DNA of 30,151 nucleotides from an uncultured Sutterella sp. (GTDB lineage: Bacteria > Pseudomonadota > Gammaproteobacteria > Burkholderiales > Burkholderiaceae_F): assembly GCA_934249275.1 (NCBI GenBank), contig CAKQKT010000011.1, positions 1 through 30,151 on the forward strand, written 5' to 3'. This document shows positions 17,201 through 24,130 of this stretch, one piece after another; position 1 is the first letter of the stretch; each line of letters opens with the position of its first letter. Below the pieces are notes generated by a model. It was not told where the DNA came from. It searched no databases and worked only from the letters and a program-made list of their open reading frames with translations. The position numbers and the translations under genes are program-made.

Positions 17201-17588
17201 GGCCAGTTTGATCTTCGGGGCTGGCAAAGGCGACGAGTTCGACCTCATCTTCGGAAAGCTTGCCCGTTCGCTTCGTTCGACGGCTCCAGCGGGAGACATA
17301 TTCTCGACCGTCAACTTCAAAGCGAACGGCGGCGGACGCGCTCTTTTCGCCCTTGGTCAGCACCGGGCATGTTTCGGCGCCTTCAATCTTTGGGGGCATG
17401 TCCTTCATGCGGGGCGTCGTTGCATAAAGGGCAAGCGATACGGCGTCCAGAATAGTTGACTTGCCGCTGCCTGTGGGGCCGATGATCGCAAAGAGCGGAC
17501 TTCGTATGAAGTCCGGATTGGTGAAGTCGATGTTCCATGTGCCCGCAAGCGAGTTGATGTTCGTAAAGCGAAGTTGCAGGAGTCTCAT
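14211..17588 (-). CDS. sbcC: Exonuclease subunit SbcC (Rad50-like ATPase)
   Basis: A 1125-residue SMC/Rad50-family ATPase that works with SbcD to cut DNA hairpins and protein-blocked ends. Walker A, GPTGSGKST, is at residues 37-45. A very long Ala/Lys/Glu-rich coiled coil fills about 180-950. The ABC signature LSGGESFMVSLALALGLS and Walker B TLFLDEGFGTLDEDT are near the C-terminus. No CxxC is present in the middle of the coiled coil, where Rad50/SbcC proteins normally carry the zinc hook; the apex region looks like AEPAWWSAEGLPEM. The start ATG (17588) overlaps the sbcD stop by four bases (ATGA), so translation is coupled. The ATPase assignment is firm. Confidence 0.93.
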   Translation of the reverse strand: MRLLQLRFTNINSLAGTWNIDFTNPDFIRSPLFAIIGPTGSGKSTILDAVSLALYATTPRMKDMPPKIEGAETCPVLTKGEKSASAAVRFEVDGREYVSRWSRRTKRTGKLSEDEVELVAFASPEDQTGRPIATQKRQWEQEILRITHMTFPIFTRSVLLAQGAFSNFLKAADDERANLLEKITGTDLYSDVSIKIFEKNREARVELDNARAKLAGMQIFSDEDRSALEANLAVLSVKVPALEKNAAELADALRWRQGLDKLLTALSARTEEEARAKAAEDAFKPELAKAENAERASLPVERHAELVRTQTSLVQRQSELKTAQDRLETVRTARPGLDAALKTADEAAQKADAARSSFMPEYRRMLEADEAIKHLSDRAAIAGTAAENACTAAKAARARLDKASNARQAAATSAAVLQSRMNASAADAELAGPLALLKQAVATLETLKTQELQASQSVKALETRLAKGRVKTAELDKTAKIKAEQHAKCQTESESARRNLEAMQAKSSYESVLLRMKTLTEEIVLARHVETLLEQKGSIEASARRMGATAEPAWWSAEGLPEMQRLAGDLQSRLAAIETRHPGLSTVLSTPGNTHVKTLLAERGALDKWTSDFAEGDRIWRAALEKEQRTLEAKNLADKQLQTAQALLEKLDGDLSHARADFSKARESIKSEEAHAAELRQGLPNAGDEPDLVQLCAALEARFKARKQLEADASRAAETLARADQALAVAQTEADKADEAKAAAEDTHARAKKTHAESVKKRTDAFGERDPEAERTVHDRNVANAHAVLQKAQADLAKSEADEKECTARADTLKSTTTVLEADVQAKSEGLADALAAAGFATIDAARAASLPSETIRTIKARMTKLGEARVSLSGEVAQLKRQVEEESAKSLTEETAEALAPQADKADAELLAGRDALSAARKSKIEDDRRRLEAADAHREITRLEELSRQWEQLNSLLGSHDGKKFRAAAQKITFRILLKLANEAMKTMTPRYQLRAGGQSGLSLDVIDHEMGSQVRTSQNLSGGESFMVSLALALGLSRMGGKNLRVDTLFLDEGFGTLDEDTLNKALYALETLQKSSGKLIGIISHVKSIRERIDAQIVVTKRPGSGRSTLSGPGVTKIEAQ

Positions 17589-18922
17589 GCCCGGACCTCC
17601 CCGGCGATGTTGTTTTCTTGAGCCGTCGCGTCGGCGGATTCTTCAGCAGGACGAGTTCCGATACGGACTTCCTCGACCGCCTCGTTGAGAAGCGGCATGA
17701 GCGTCTGGAATGCCTTGGCCGCCTCTTCAGTCGTTTCGAATCGTTCGTCAAGGAAGGATTTGAAGACGGACTCGGGCGTCAGGTCGTCGAGCGACGGGGC
17801 GTTGAGTTCGTCTGCTTCGTAGCGGCGGGCAGCCTGCTGGTTGCGCACGGCGGTAACGATGACGCCCTTTGCCTCACCGTAGGCGGCAAGTTCTTCCGCC
17901 AGATTCGGCGCGCACTCGTCGGACGTCAGCGTGGCTTCTACAAACGGCTTTGCATGAGCCGCACCGGCTGCTTCTATGCCCGTCCGCAGTTCTGAGAGCG
18001 TTCCGCAGACGCGAACGAATTCCCGAGGCTGCTTCACGGGAAGCTCCTCAACGGTCATTGCACCGGTTTCGTCGAACGTCAGTTCGACGATGTGGTGGCG
18101 GTACTTGATGTGAGAGTAGGAGAGCGAGATGGGAGAACCGCTGTAGCGCATCGGAACCGAAGCGTCGACCGTCTGGCTGTTGTGAATGTGGCCGAGTGCC
18201 ACGTAGTCCCATTCCTTGCCGAAGGCGTCGGCAGTGACGTTGCGAAGCGAACCGACAAAGGCGCTTTCGCCAGGGGTGGTGGGTTCGCCGTCGGGACGAA
18301 GTCGAGAGCCCGTCACAAAGAGATGTCCCATGGCAATCATGGGCACGCGCGCGCTGCCGAGCTTTTCAGTCAGAAAGCTTCTGACGGTTTCGTAATGCTT
18401 TTTGACGCCGGATTCAAAGCGCATCGCCCGCGAGGCGTCTGTGTCGTCGATGGAGCCGACTCGAACGTCGCCTTCACGCAGAAACGGCACGGCCGCAACG
18501 CCAAGCAACGGCGAGCCGGTCTGGTCTCTGAGGATGAAGGCCTGGCTTTCGGGGGATTCGCCGGCGACGAAGCAGTTCATGGTTTCAAGAAGGGCGCTTG
18601 GCGCTTCGAGAAAACGCTGGGAGTCGTGGTTGCCGGCTGCGATGACGGTCGCCTTGACGGATGTGGAGGCAAGCGCGCGGATCATGTCGTAGTAGAGCCG
18701 CTGAGCACTGTTGGCGGGCATGGATGTGTCGAAAATGTCGCCCGCCAGAAGAATGACGTCGGGCCGGCGCTCTTTGACAAGTTCGAGAAAGTCGCGGATG
18801 AAGAGTCGGAAGTCGTCCGTGCGGTCGATGGTTCCGAGTCCCTTGCCGATGTGCCAGTCGGCGGAATGAAAGATGCGAAGCGTTTGCAAAGGAAAAGCCT
18901 CCGTTGGGTCATTGAGATTCAT
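17585..18922 (-). CDS. sbcD: Exonuclease subunit SbcD (Mre11-like nuclease)
   Basis: A 445-residue calcineurin-type metallophosphoesterase, the nuclease partner of SbcC. Metal-site motifs appear in order: HSADWHIG, LLAGDIFDTS, AAGNHDSQ, MGHLF and ALGHIHNSQ. The C-terminal part (about 270-445) is the capping and SbcC-binding region and ends in an acidic, low-complexity tail. I choose ATG 18922; a TTG at 18958 in the same frame would add 12 residues. Neither has a clear Shine-Dalgarno. The stop overlaps the sbcC start. The flavoprotein gene ends 68 bases upstream on the same strand with no terminator between, so read-through from it is possible. Confidence 0.93.
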   Translation of the reverse strand: MNLNDPTEAFPLQTLRIFHSADWHIGKGLGTIDRTDDFRLFIRDFLELVKERRPDVILLAGDIFDTSMPANSAQRLYYDMIRALASTSVKATVIAAGNHDSQRFLEAPSALLETMNCFVAGESPESQAFILRDQTGSPLLGVAAVPFLREGDVRVGSIDDTDASRAMRFESGVKKHYETVRSFLTEKLGSARVPMIAMGHLFVTGSRLRPDGEPTTPGESAFVGSLRNVTADAFGKEWDYVALGHIHNSQTVDASVPMRYSGSPISLSYSHIKYRHHIVELTFDETGAMTVEELPVKQPREFVRVCGTLSELRTGIEAAGAAHAKPFVEATLTSDECAPNLAEELAAYGEAKGVIVTAVRNQQAARRYEADELNAPSLDDLTPESVFKSFLDERFETTEEAAKAFQTLMPLLNEAVEEVRIGTRPAEESADATAQENNIAGEVRA

Positions 18923-18990
18923 TATGACGGAGGTTGCGTCAGCATGCGTCGTTCGCAAACCGCTGCGCAGGTTTGGCGGGGCGGGCCGAA

Positions 18991-20499
18991 TCAGTTCTCA
19001 GTCATTTTTTTGGGGGCGCCGGCGTGTTCCTTCGCCCAGCGGGAGGCTTCGGCACCTGCAATGCGGCCGTAGACGACGGCGGCGGTGATGCCGGCGCCCT
19101 CAAGTCGGCGGGCGCCGAGTATGCCGCCCGTCACTTCGCCGACGGCGTAGAGCCCCGGAATCGGGCCCTGTTCGCTCAGAACTCTGGAAAGCTTGTCGAC
19201 CTTGATGCCGCCAAGCGTCGTGTGAATGCCCGGACGAACGCTCACGGCGTAGAGCGGGGAGGTGTCGAGACGGCTAAGCAGCAGGGGACGGCCGAAGTCC
19301 GTGTCTTCCTGATGTTCGACCATGGAGCGGTAGCGGACGAGGGCGTCGTGGAATTTTTCAGCGGGAACGCGGATCCCGCGGGCAAGTTCCAGATCGGACG
19401 TGCCGCGGATGAAGTAGCCCGAGCGCGCATAGCTTGCAAGGACCGGCATCTCGTCGACCATTGCCTGGTCGAAAATGAGCCAGGCGCGGTCATGGTTCTT
19501 GTCGCGAATCTGGCTGGCAAGGGTGTCGGAAAGCTCGTTTGCGAAGCGCTCGCCCTGATCGTTGACGAGAATCGCACCGTTGACGCGAACCTGATGCGGA
19601 AGAATGAGTCCGGAAAAGGGAAGCGTTGTCGGATGCACCGTGACGGCGTTCATGTCGACCATCTGGGCTCCCAGACTGTGGGCCAGCAGAATGCCGTCGC
19701 CGGTGGCGGCGGGAGAGTTGGTTGACTGCAGGCCCCGCGTGTGCTTGGCGAACTGTGAGACCATCGCTTCGTTTGCGCTGAAGCCGCCGGTTGCAATGAC
19801 GACGGCTGGGGCGTTGATTCGATACTCGCCGCCCTTGGTGTCGGAAACAACGACGCCGCTGATGCGTCCCTGGGCGTCTGTCGTGATTTTCTTGACGGCG
19901 GTTCTCGTGCGAATGGGCACGCCGTGGGATTCGATGCCGTGAAGAAGGGCATTGATGACTTCAGGGCCGATCAGACCGCGCTTGGGTTGAATGCCTCGCT
20001 GCGAGATGCTTCCGTCCTCATTGAGGGTGCAGGCTGCCTGAAGATTGTCGTCGCGCGTGATGCAGAAGGGCTCGAGTTCGGCGCCGTAGCCGCGCAGCCA
20101 TTCAATGGCGTCGGATGATCCCGACACGATGCGGGAGAGAATTGCCTTGTCGGCAGTGCGTCCGCCCTTGCGGATCATGTCGCTTTCGAGCCGCTGGCGC
20201 TCCCGAACGTCTCCCTTTTTGATGCCGAGCATGAAGCCGGTGGCAAGAACCGTGTTGCCGCCGATGAAGGGCATCTTTTCGACGACGATGACCTTGGAGC
20301 CCGATTCGGCGGCTGAAAGTGCCGATGTGAGGCCGGCGCCGCCGGCGCCGATCACGACGACATCGCATTGATCGTCGGAGGCTTGTGCCAATGCAGCGGA
20401 CGCCGCCAGGCTGATGCCGACGGCAATGCTCGCCATGCCTTGAAGGCAGCGCGCGAGTGTTTTGCCGAGCGTCTGATGACCGGATCCGCTGTTGAGCAT
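18991..20499 (-). CDS. Exported FAD-dependent fumarate reductase-like flavoprotein
   Basis: A 502-residue periplasmic flavoprotein of the fumarate reductase / flavocytochrome c family. Residues 1-39 look like a Sec signal (basic start, hydrophobic MASIAVGISLAASA, cut after ALA). The FAD-binding GAGGAG is at 51-56 with EK at the end of the second strand. The four catalytic positions of flavocytochrome c3 all have counterparts: His in VTVHPTT, Arg in GERFANE, His in GIHTTLGG and Arg in GARRLEGAG. There is no heme c domain and no FMN domain, so electrons must come from another protein. Related enzymes reduce fumarate, urocanate, crotonate-like or cinnamate-like acids; the actual acceptor cannot be told. 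ATG 20499 gives a proper signal peptide; the frame stays open upstream but is not protein-like. Divergent from the formate dehydrogenase operon. Confidence 0.87.
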   Translation of the reverse strand: MLNSGSGHQTLGKTLARCLQGMASIAVGISLAASAALAQASDDQCDVVVIGAGGAGLTSALSAAESGSKVIVVEKMPFIGGNTVLATGFMLGIKKGDVRERQRLESDMIRKGGRTADKAILSRIVSGSSDAIEWLRGYGAELEPFCITRDDNLQAACTLNEDGSISQRGIQPKRGLIGPEVINALLHGIESHGVPIRTRTAVKKITTDAQGRISGVVVSDTKGGEYRINAPAVVIATGGFSANEAMVSQFAKHTRGLQSTNSPAATGDGILLAHSLGAQMVDMNAVTVHPTTLPFSGLILPHQVRVNGAILVNDQGERFANELSDTLASQIRDKNHDRAWLIFDQAMVDEMPVLASYARSGYFIRGTSDLELARGIRVPAEKFHDALVRYRSMVEHQEDTDFGRPLLLSRLDTSPLYAVSVRPGIHTTLGGIKVDKLSRVLSEQGPIPGLYAVGEVTGGILGARRLEGAGITAAVVYGRIAGAEASRWAKEHAGAPKKMTEN

Positions 20500-20640
20500 G
20501 GTGTGGGTTTCGAGCTGGAGACTTTCTATAGATAGTGGGGTTTCGTGCGAGCAACGCTCGTCTCGGGTTAACCCGTAGACAAAAGAATAGCAAAAAAACA
20601 GACGGGGTGGAGTCGGCGTTTTCCGCAAGCCTATCGGGTG
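20500..20640 (-). promoter_or_regulatory. Upstream region of the flavoprotein gene with dyads
   Basis: On the minus strand, TTTGCTATTCT (TATTCT at 20589-20584 with the TG of an extended -10 at 20592-20591) could be the promoter. Between it and the start lie the perfect palindrome CGGGTTAACCCG (20564-20575) and the hairpin CGAGC-AAC-GCTCG (20548-20560), placed like operators or a leader structure. TCTATAGA (20525-20532) is a further small palindrome. Confidence 0.35.
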
Positions 20641-20738
20641 CATAGGCTTTGGAATAAGAGGGATACCGTAAACGCGGGATGGGAAAGCGAGAATTTCGCT
20701 CGGATCGCTATTCCCGTTATGAACAGCGCCTATCTTGG

Positions 20739-20751
20739 ACGACAGTGTCGT
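20739..20751. promoter_or_regulatory. Perfect palindrome ahead of the fdn operon
   Basis: ACGACA-G-TGTCGT is a perfect 6-1-6 dyad, directly followed by TATAGT (20752-20757). It sits in the middle of the 500-base divergent region between the flavoprotein and fdnG. It matches no binding-site consensus I know; a transcription-factor site is an inference. Confidence 0.3.
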
Positions 20752-20774
20752 TATAGTGAGAAACTCTTCAAAGG

Positions 20775-20811
20775 TTGTACCTCTAAAGAGGTAGATGTAT
20801 TAAACTATAGT
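20775..20811 (+). promoter_or_regulatory. fdn operon promoter with perfect NarL/NarP 7-2-7 dyad
   Basis: TACCTCT-AA-AGAGGTA (20778-20793) matches the NarL/NarP heptamer TACYYMT in both arms, in the 7-2-7 inverted arrangement that NarP requires and NarL accepts. It overlaps a possible -35 TTGTAC (20775-20780), with -10 TATTAA (20798-20803) at 17 bases; an alternative -10 is TATAGT (20806-20811). This would put nitrate/nitrite control on the formate dehydrogenase operon, as is known for E. coli fdnGHI. No FNR box (TTGAT-N4-ATCAA) is visible nearby. Whether the site activates or represses cannot be told, since the start of transcription is not known. Confidence 0.6.
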
Positions 20812-20830
20812 AGTAATTTTACATTTGAAA

Positions 20831-20953
20831 ACTACTGCGAGAGTAGTATTGCCACGAGAGTGTCATGGATGGCAGACTCACGAGGAAGGCAGGGATTTTG
20901 CTCTGTCAAGGCGAAGATTACCGTCCCGATGCGATGCACCTGATTCGGTGCAT
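20831..20953 (+). other. fdnG leader with two hairpins
   Basis: The roughly 190-base leader of fdnG holds ACTACT-GCGAG-AGTAGT (20831-20847) and ATGCACC-TGATTC-GGTGCAT (20934-20953), both perfect stems. The ribosome site AAGGA (20989-20993) lies after them. The frame of fdnG stays open upstream to 20865, but the family start and ribosome site place the start at 21000. Role of the hairpins unknown. Confidence 0.35.
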
Positions 20954-20999
20954 TGTCAGAGCGACGGCAAGAACAACCACTTTCCAAGAAGGATCCCCC

Positions 21000-23900
21000 A
21001 TGGAAGTATCTCGCAGAAGTTTTCTCAAGCGCGGTCTGCTTCTCGGCGGCGGTGCGGCGTCCGGTTTGGCCGGCGCGGCTGCCCATGCGGCCGGCGGCTC
21101 CAAGAAGCCCTACAAGCTCACCAGCGTGACTGAAACGACGAATATCTGCTGCTATTGCTCCGGCGGCTGCGGCACGATCTGCTCCACGCGCAACGGCGAA
21201 CTCATCAATCTCGAAGGCGACCCGGATCATCCGGTCAACCTCGGCGGCCTGTGCCCGAAGGGCGCCGCAATGTGGGGCCTTCGCAACATCGTGACGGAGG
21301 ACCGCCGCGCCCAGCTTCATCCGGACCGCGTGCTCTATCCGATGGTTCGTCGTCCGGGCAGCAAGACCTGGGAGCGCCTCTCCTGGGATCAGGCCGCCCT
21401 TGAAATTGCCAAGCATGTCAAGAAGACCCGCGACGCCACCTTTGTTGAGAAGGAAGGCGACGTGACGGTCAACCGATGCGACGGCATCGCCAGCCTCGGC
21501 GCCGCCCAGCTCAACAACGAGGAAGGCTGGCTCGTGCAGAAGTTCGCGCGAAGCCTCGGCGTCCTCGCCATCGACAACCAGACCCGCGTCTGCCACTCCT
21601 CGACCGTTTCCGGCCTCGCTCCGTCCTTCGGCCGCGGCTCCATGACGAGCCACTGGTGCGACTTTGCGAACTCCGACGTCATCATGTCGATCGGCTCCAA
21701 CAACGTCGAAAACCATCCGCTGTCCTCCCGCTGGGTTGAACGCGCACAGGACAAGGGCGCCACGTGGATCGTGGTCGACCCGCGCTATTCCCGTTCGGCC
21801 GCCCGCGCCGACATCTACGCCCGCATCCGTCCGGGCTCCGACCTTGCCTTCTACGGCGGTCTGATCAACTACATCCTGCAGAACGAGCTCTATCAGAAGG
21901 AATACGTTCTGCACTATACGAACGGTGCCTGCCTGCTGCGCCCCGACTTCAAATTCGACGTGGACAACGGCCTCTTCTCCGGCTGGGATCCGGAAACGAA
22001 GCGCTACGACAACGAAACCTGGGGTTATGACGTTGATCACAAGGCTGTCTGGGATACCTCCGAAGGCTCCGCTTTCGCCTGGGTCAACCGTCCGGGCACG
22101 CCGAAGTTCAAGACGCCGGATCTCAAGATTCTCAAGCGCGACATGACCCTGCAGGATCCGAACTGCGTCATCAACGTCATGAAGCGCCACTATGCGCGCT
22201 ACACGCCCGAACTCGTCACCCGCGTCACCGGCATGGATCCGGACGTGATGAAGAAGGTCTGGGAGGTCTTCGCCTCCACCGGCCGTCCGGACAAGGCCGG
22301 CTCCATCCTTTATGCTCTGGGCCAGACGCAGCATACCTACGGCTCCCAGAACTGCCGCGCCATGTGCGTTGTTCAGCTTTTGCTCGGCAACGTCGGCATT
22401 GCCGGCGGCGGCATCAACGCCCTTCGCGGCGAACCGAACGTTCAGGGCTCCACCGATGTCGGCGCCAGCTCGCATCAGGCTCCGGCCTACCTTTCCTGGC
22501 CGACCGGCAAGGCTCACCCGAAGCTTGCCGACTACCTCTCCAAGGAAACGTACGCTGCTGGCTACTACGCCAACAAGCCGAAATTCTGGATCTCCCAGCT
22601 TCGCGAATGGTTCGGCGCCAACGCCACGGTCGAAAACGACTACTGTTACGACCTGTTGCCGAAGATCAGCCCGAAGCTCGACTACGGCGACTACTCCACG
22701 ATCATGTCGTTCAACGACATGCGTGACAACAAGATCAAGGGCTACTTCTGCTGGGGCATGAATCCGATGCATTCCACCCCGAACGGCAAGCATGCCCGTC
22801 ATTCGATGGCCAACCTTGACTGGCTCGTCGTCGCCGACTGGTTCCAGACGGAAACGTCGACCTTCTGGGAAGCTCCGGACATGAAGCCCGAGGAGGTCCA
22901 GACCGAGGTCTACTTCCTGCCGGCCGCGCTTATCTATGAAAAGATCGGCTCCATCAACAACTCCGGCCGCTGGATCCAGTGGCGTGAAAAGGCCATCGAG
23001 CCGCCGGGAGAATGCCGTTCCGACTTCGAAATGATGATGCTTCTCTGGAAGAACATCGTCGACCTCTACAAGAAGGAAGGCGGCGCCTGCCCGGATCAGA
23101 TCCTGAAGACGAACTTCGACTACACGATCGACGGCAAGCCCGACCTGCGCGCTCTCTGCTGGGCTCTCAACGGCTACACGGTCAATGACGGCAAGCTCCT
23201 CAAGGGCTACGGCCAGCTCCAGGCCGACGGCACGACCGCCTGCGGCATGTGGATCTTCTCGGGCTACTACAACAACGAAGCCCAGAAGCTCGATCCGATG
23301 AAGCAGCCGATGACGAACCGCTCCAAGGAAGACCCGACCGGTCTCGGCCTCTTCCCGGGCTGGTCCTTTGCCTGGCCGGCCAACCGCCGCATTCTTTACA
23401 ACCGGGCCTCCGCCGACCCGCAGGGCAAGCCCTGGGATCCGAAGCGCGTGCTCGTCGAATGGGACGGCAAGAAGTGGATCCAGAACGACGTTGGCGACTT
23501 CGTCACCGCCAAGGCTCCGGACGACAACGCCTTCTTCATGACCTGGGAGCAGAACGCTCGCCTCTTCGCCTATTCGATGGCCGACGGTCCGCTGCCCGAA
23601 CACTTCGAACCGCATGAAGCCCCCGTCAAGAACCTTCTCAACGGTGCCGGCGGCAACCCGTGCGCCCGCTTCACGGACGACCCGTCCGTGCGTCGCGGCA
23701 ACATCAAGGACTATCCGTATGTGGTCACGACCTACTCCGTCGTCGAACACTGGCAGTCCGGCACGCAGACCCGCAACATCCCGTGGCTCAATGAACTGAT
23801 CCCGAGCAACTTCATCGAAATCTCCGAAGAGCTTGCCAAGGAAAAGGGCATTCGCCCGGGCGACAAGGTTCGCGTCTGGAACAACCGCGGCTCCGTCGTG

Positions 23901-24107
23901 GTCGATGTGATGATCACGATCCGCATGAAGCCCATGATGATCGACGGCAAGCTCACCCACGTGGTCGGCATGCCGCACCACTTCTCCTGGGCGACGAAGC
24001 TCGCAACCGGCGACAACGTGAACGACCTCACGCCCAACGTCGGCGACCCGAACTCGTACATTCCGGAATACAAGGCGTTCCTTGTCAACCTTGAGAAGGC
24101 AGCCTGA
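21000..24107 (+). CDS. fdnG: Formate dehydrogenase-N catalytic subunit, Cys type
   Basis: A 1035-residue periplasmic molybdopterin oxidoreductase that oxidises formate to CO2 (E. coli FdnG is about 1015). The Tat signal SRRSFLKRG (RR at 5-6) is followed by a hydrophobic stretch ending in AHAAG. The N-terminal [4Fe-4S] site is C50-x2-C53-x3-C57 with the fourth Cys in LCPKG (about 86). The active-site segment reads TRVCHSS: Cys198 (TGC at 21591-21593) replaces the selenocysteine of E. coli FdnG, with the catalytic His directly after it. The rest follows FdnG closely (GLAPSFGRGSMTSHW, IVVDPRYSRSA, C-terminal NRGSVVVDV). ATG 21000 is preceded by AAGGA. First gene of fdnGHI-fdhE-fdhD. Whether Mo or W is used cannot be told. 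Confidence 0.95.
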   Translation: MEVSRRSFLKRGLLLGGGAASGLAGAAAHAAGGSKKPYKLTSVTETTNICCYCSGGCGTICSTRNGELINLEGDPDHPVNLGGLCPKGAAMWGLRNIVTEDRRAQLHPDRVLYPMVRRPGSKTWERLSWDQAALEIAKHVKKTRDATFVEKEGDVTVNRCDGIASLGAAQLNNEEGWLVQKFARSLGVLAIDNQTRVCHSSTVSGLAPSFGRGSMTSHWCDFANSDVIMSIGSNNVENHPLSSRWVERAQDKGATWIVVDPRYSRSAARADIYARIRPGSDLAFYGGLINYILQNELYQKEYVLHYTNGACLLRPDFKFDVDNGLFSGWDPETKRYDNETWGYDVDHKAVWDTSEGSAFAWVNRPGTPKFKTPDLKILKRDMTLQDPNCVINVMKRHYARYTPELVTRVTGMDPDVMKKVWEVFASTGRPDKAGSILYALGQTQHTYGSQNCRAMCVVQLLLGNVGIAGGGINALRGEPNVQGSTDVGASSHQAPAYLSWPTGKAHPKLADYLSKETYAAGYYANKPKFWISQLREWFGANATVENDYCYDLLPKISPKLDYGDYSTIMSFNDMRDNKIKGYFCWGMNPMHSTPNGKHARHSMANLDWLVVADWFQTETSTFWEAPDMKPEEVQTEVYFLPAALIYEKIGSINNSGRWIQWREKAIEPPGECRSDFEMMMLLWKNIVDLYKKEGGACPDQILKTNFDYTIDGKPDLRALCWALNGYTVNDGKLLKGYGQLQADGTTACGMWIFSGYYNNEAQKLDPMKQPMTNRSKEDPTGLGLFPGWSFAWPANRRILYNRASADPQGKPWDPKRVLVEWDGKKWIQNDVGDFVTAKAPDDNAFFMTWEQNARLFAYSMADGPLPEHFEPHEAPVKNLLNGAGGNPCARFTDDPSVRRGNIKDYPYVVTTYSVVEHWQSGTQTRNIPWLNELIPSNFIEISEELAKEKGIRPGDKVRVWNNRGSVVVDVMITIRMKPMMIDGKLTHVVGMPHHFSWATKLATGDNVNDLTPNVGDPNSYIPEYKAFLVNLEKAA

Positions 24108-24130
24108 CGGCGTGCCAATGGAGATGAAAG

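Noticed and set aside
21591..21700. Selenocysteine UGA with SECIS element in fdnG
   Set aside because: The codon is TGC and the frame has no internal TGA, so no recoding is needed.
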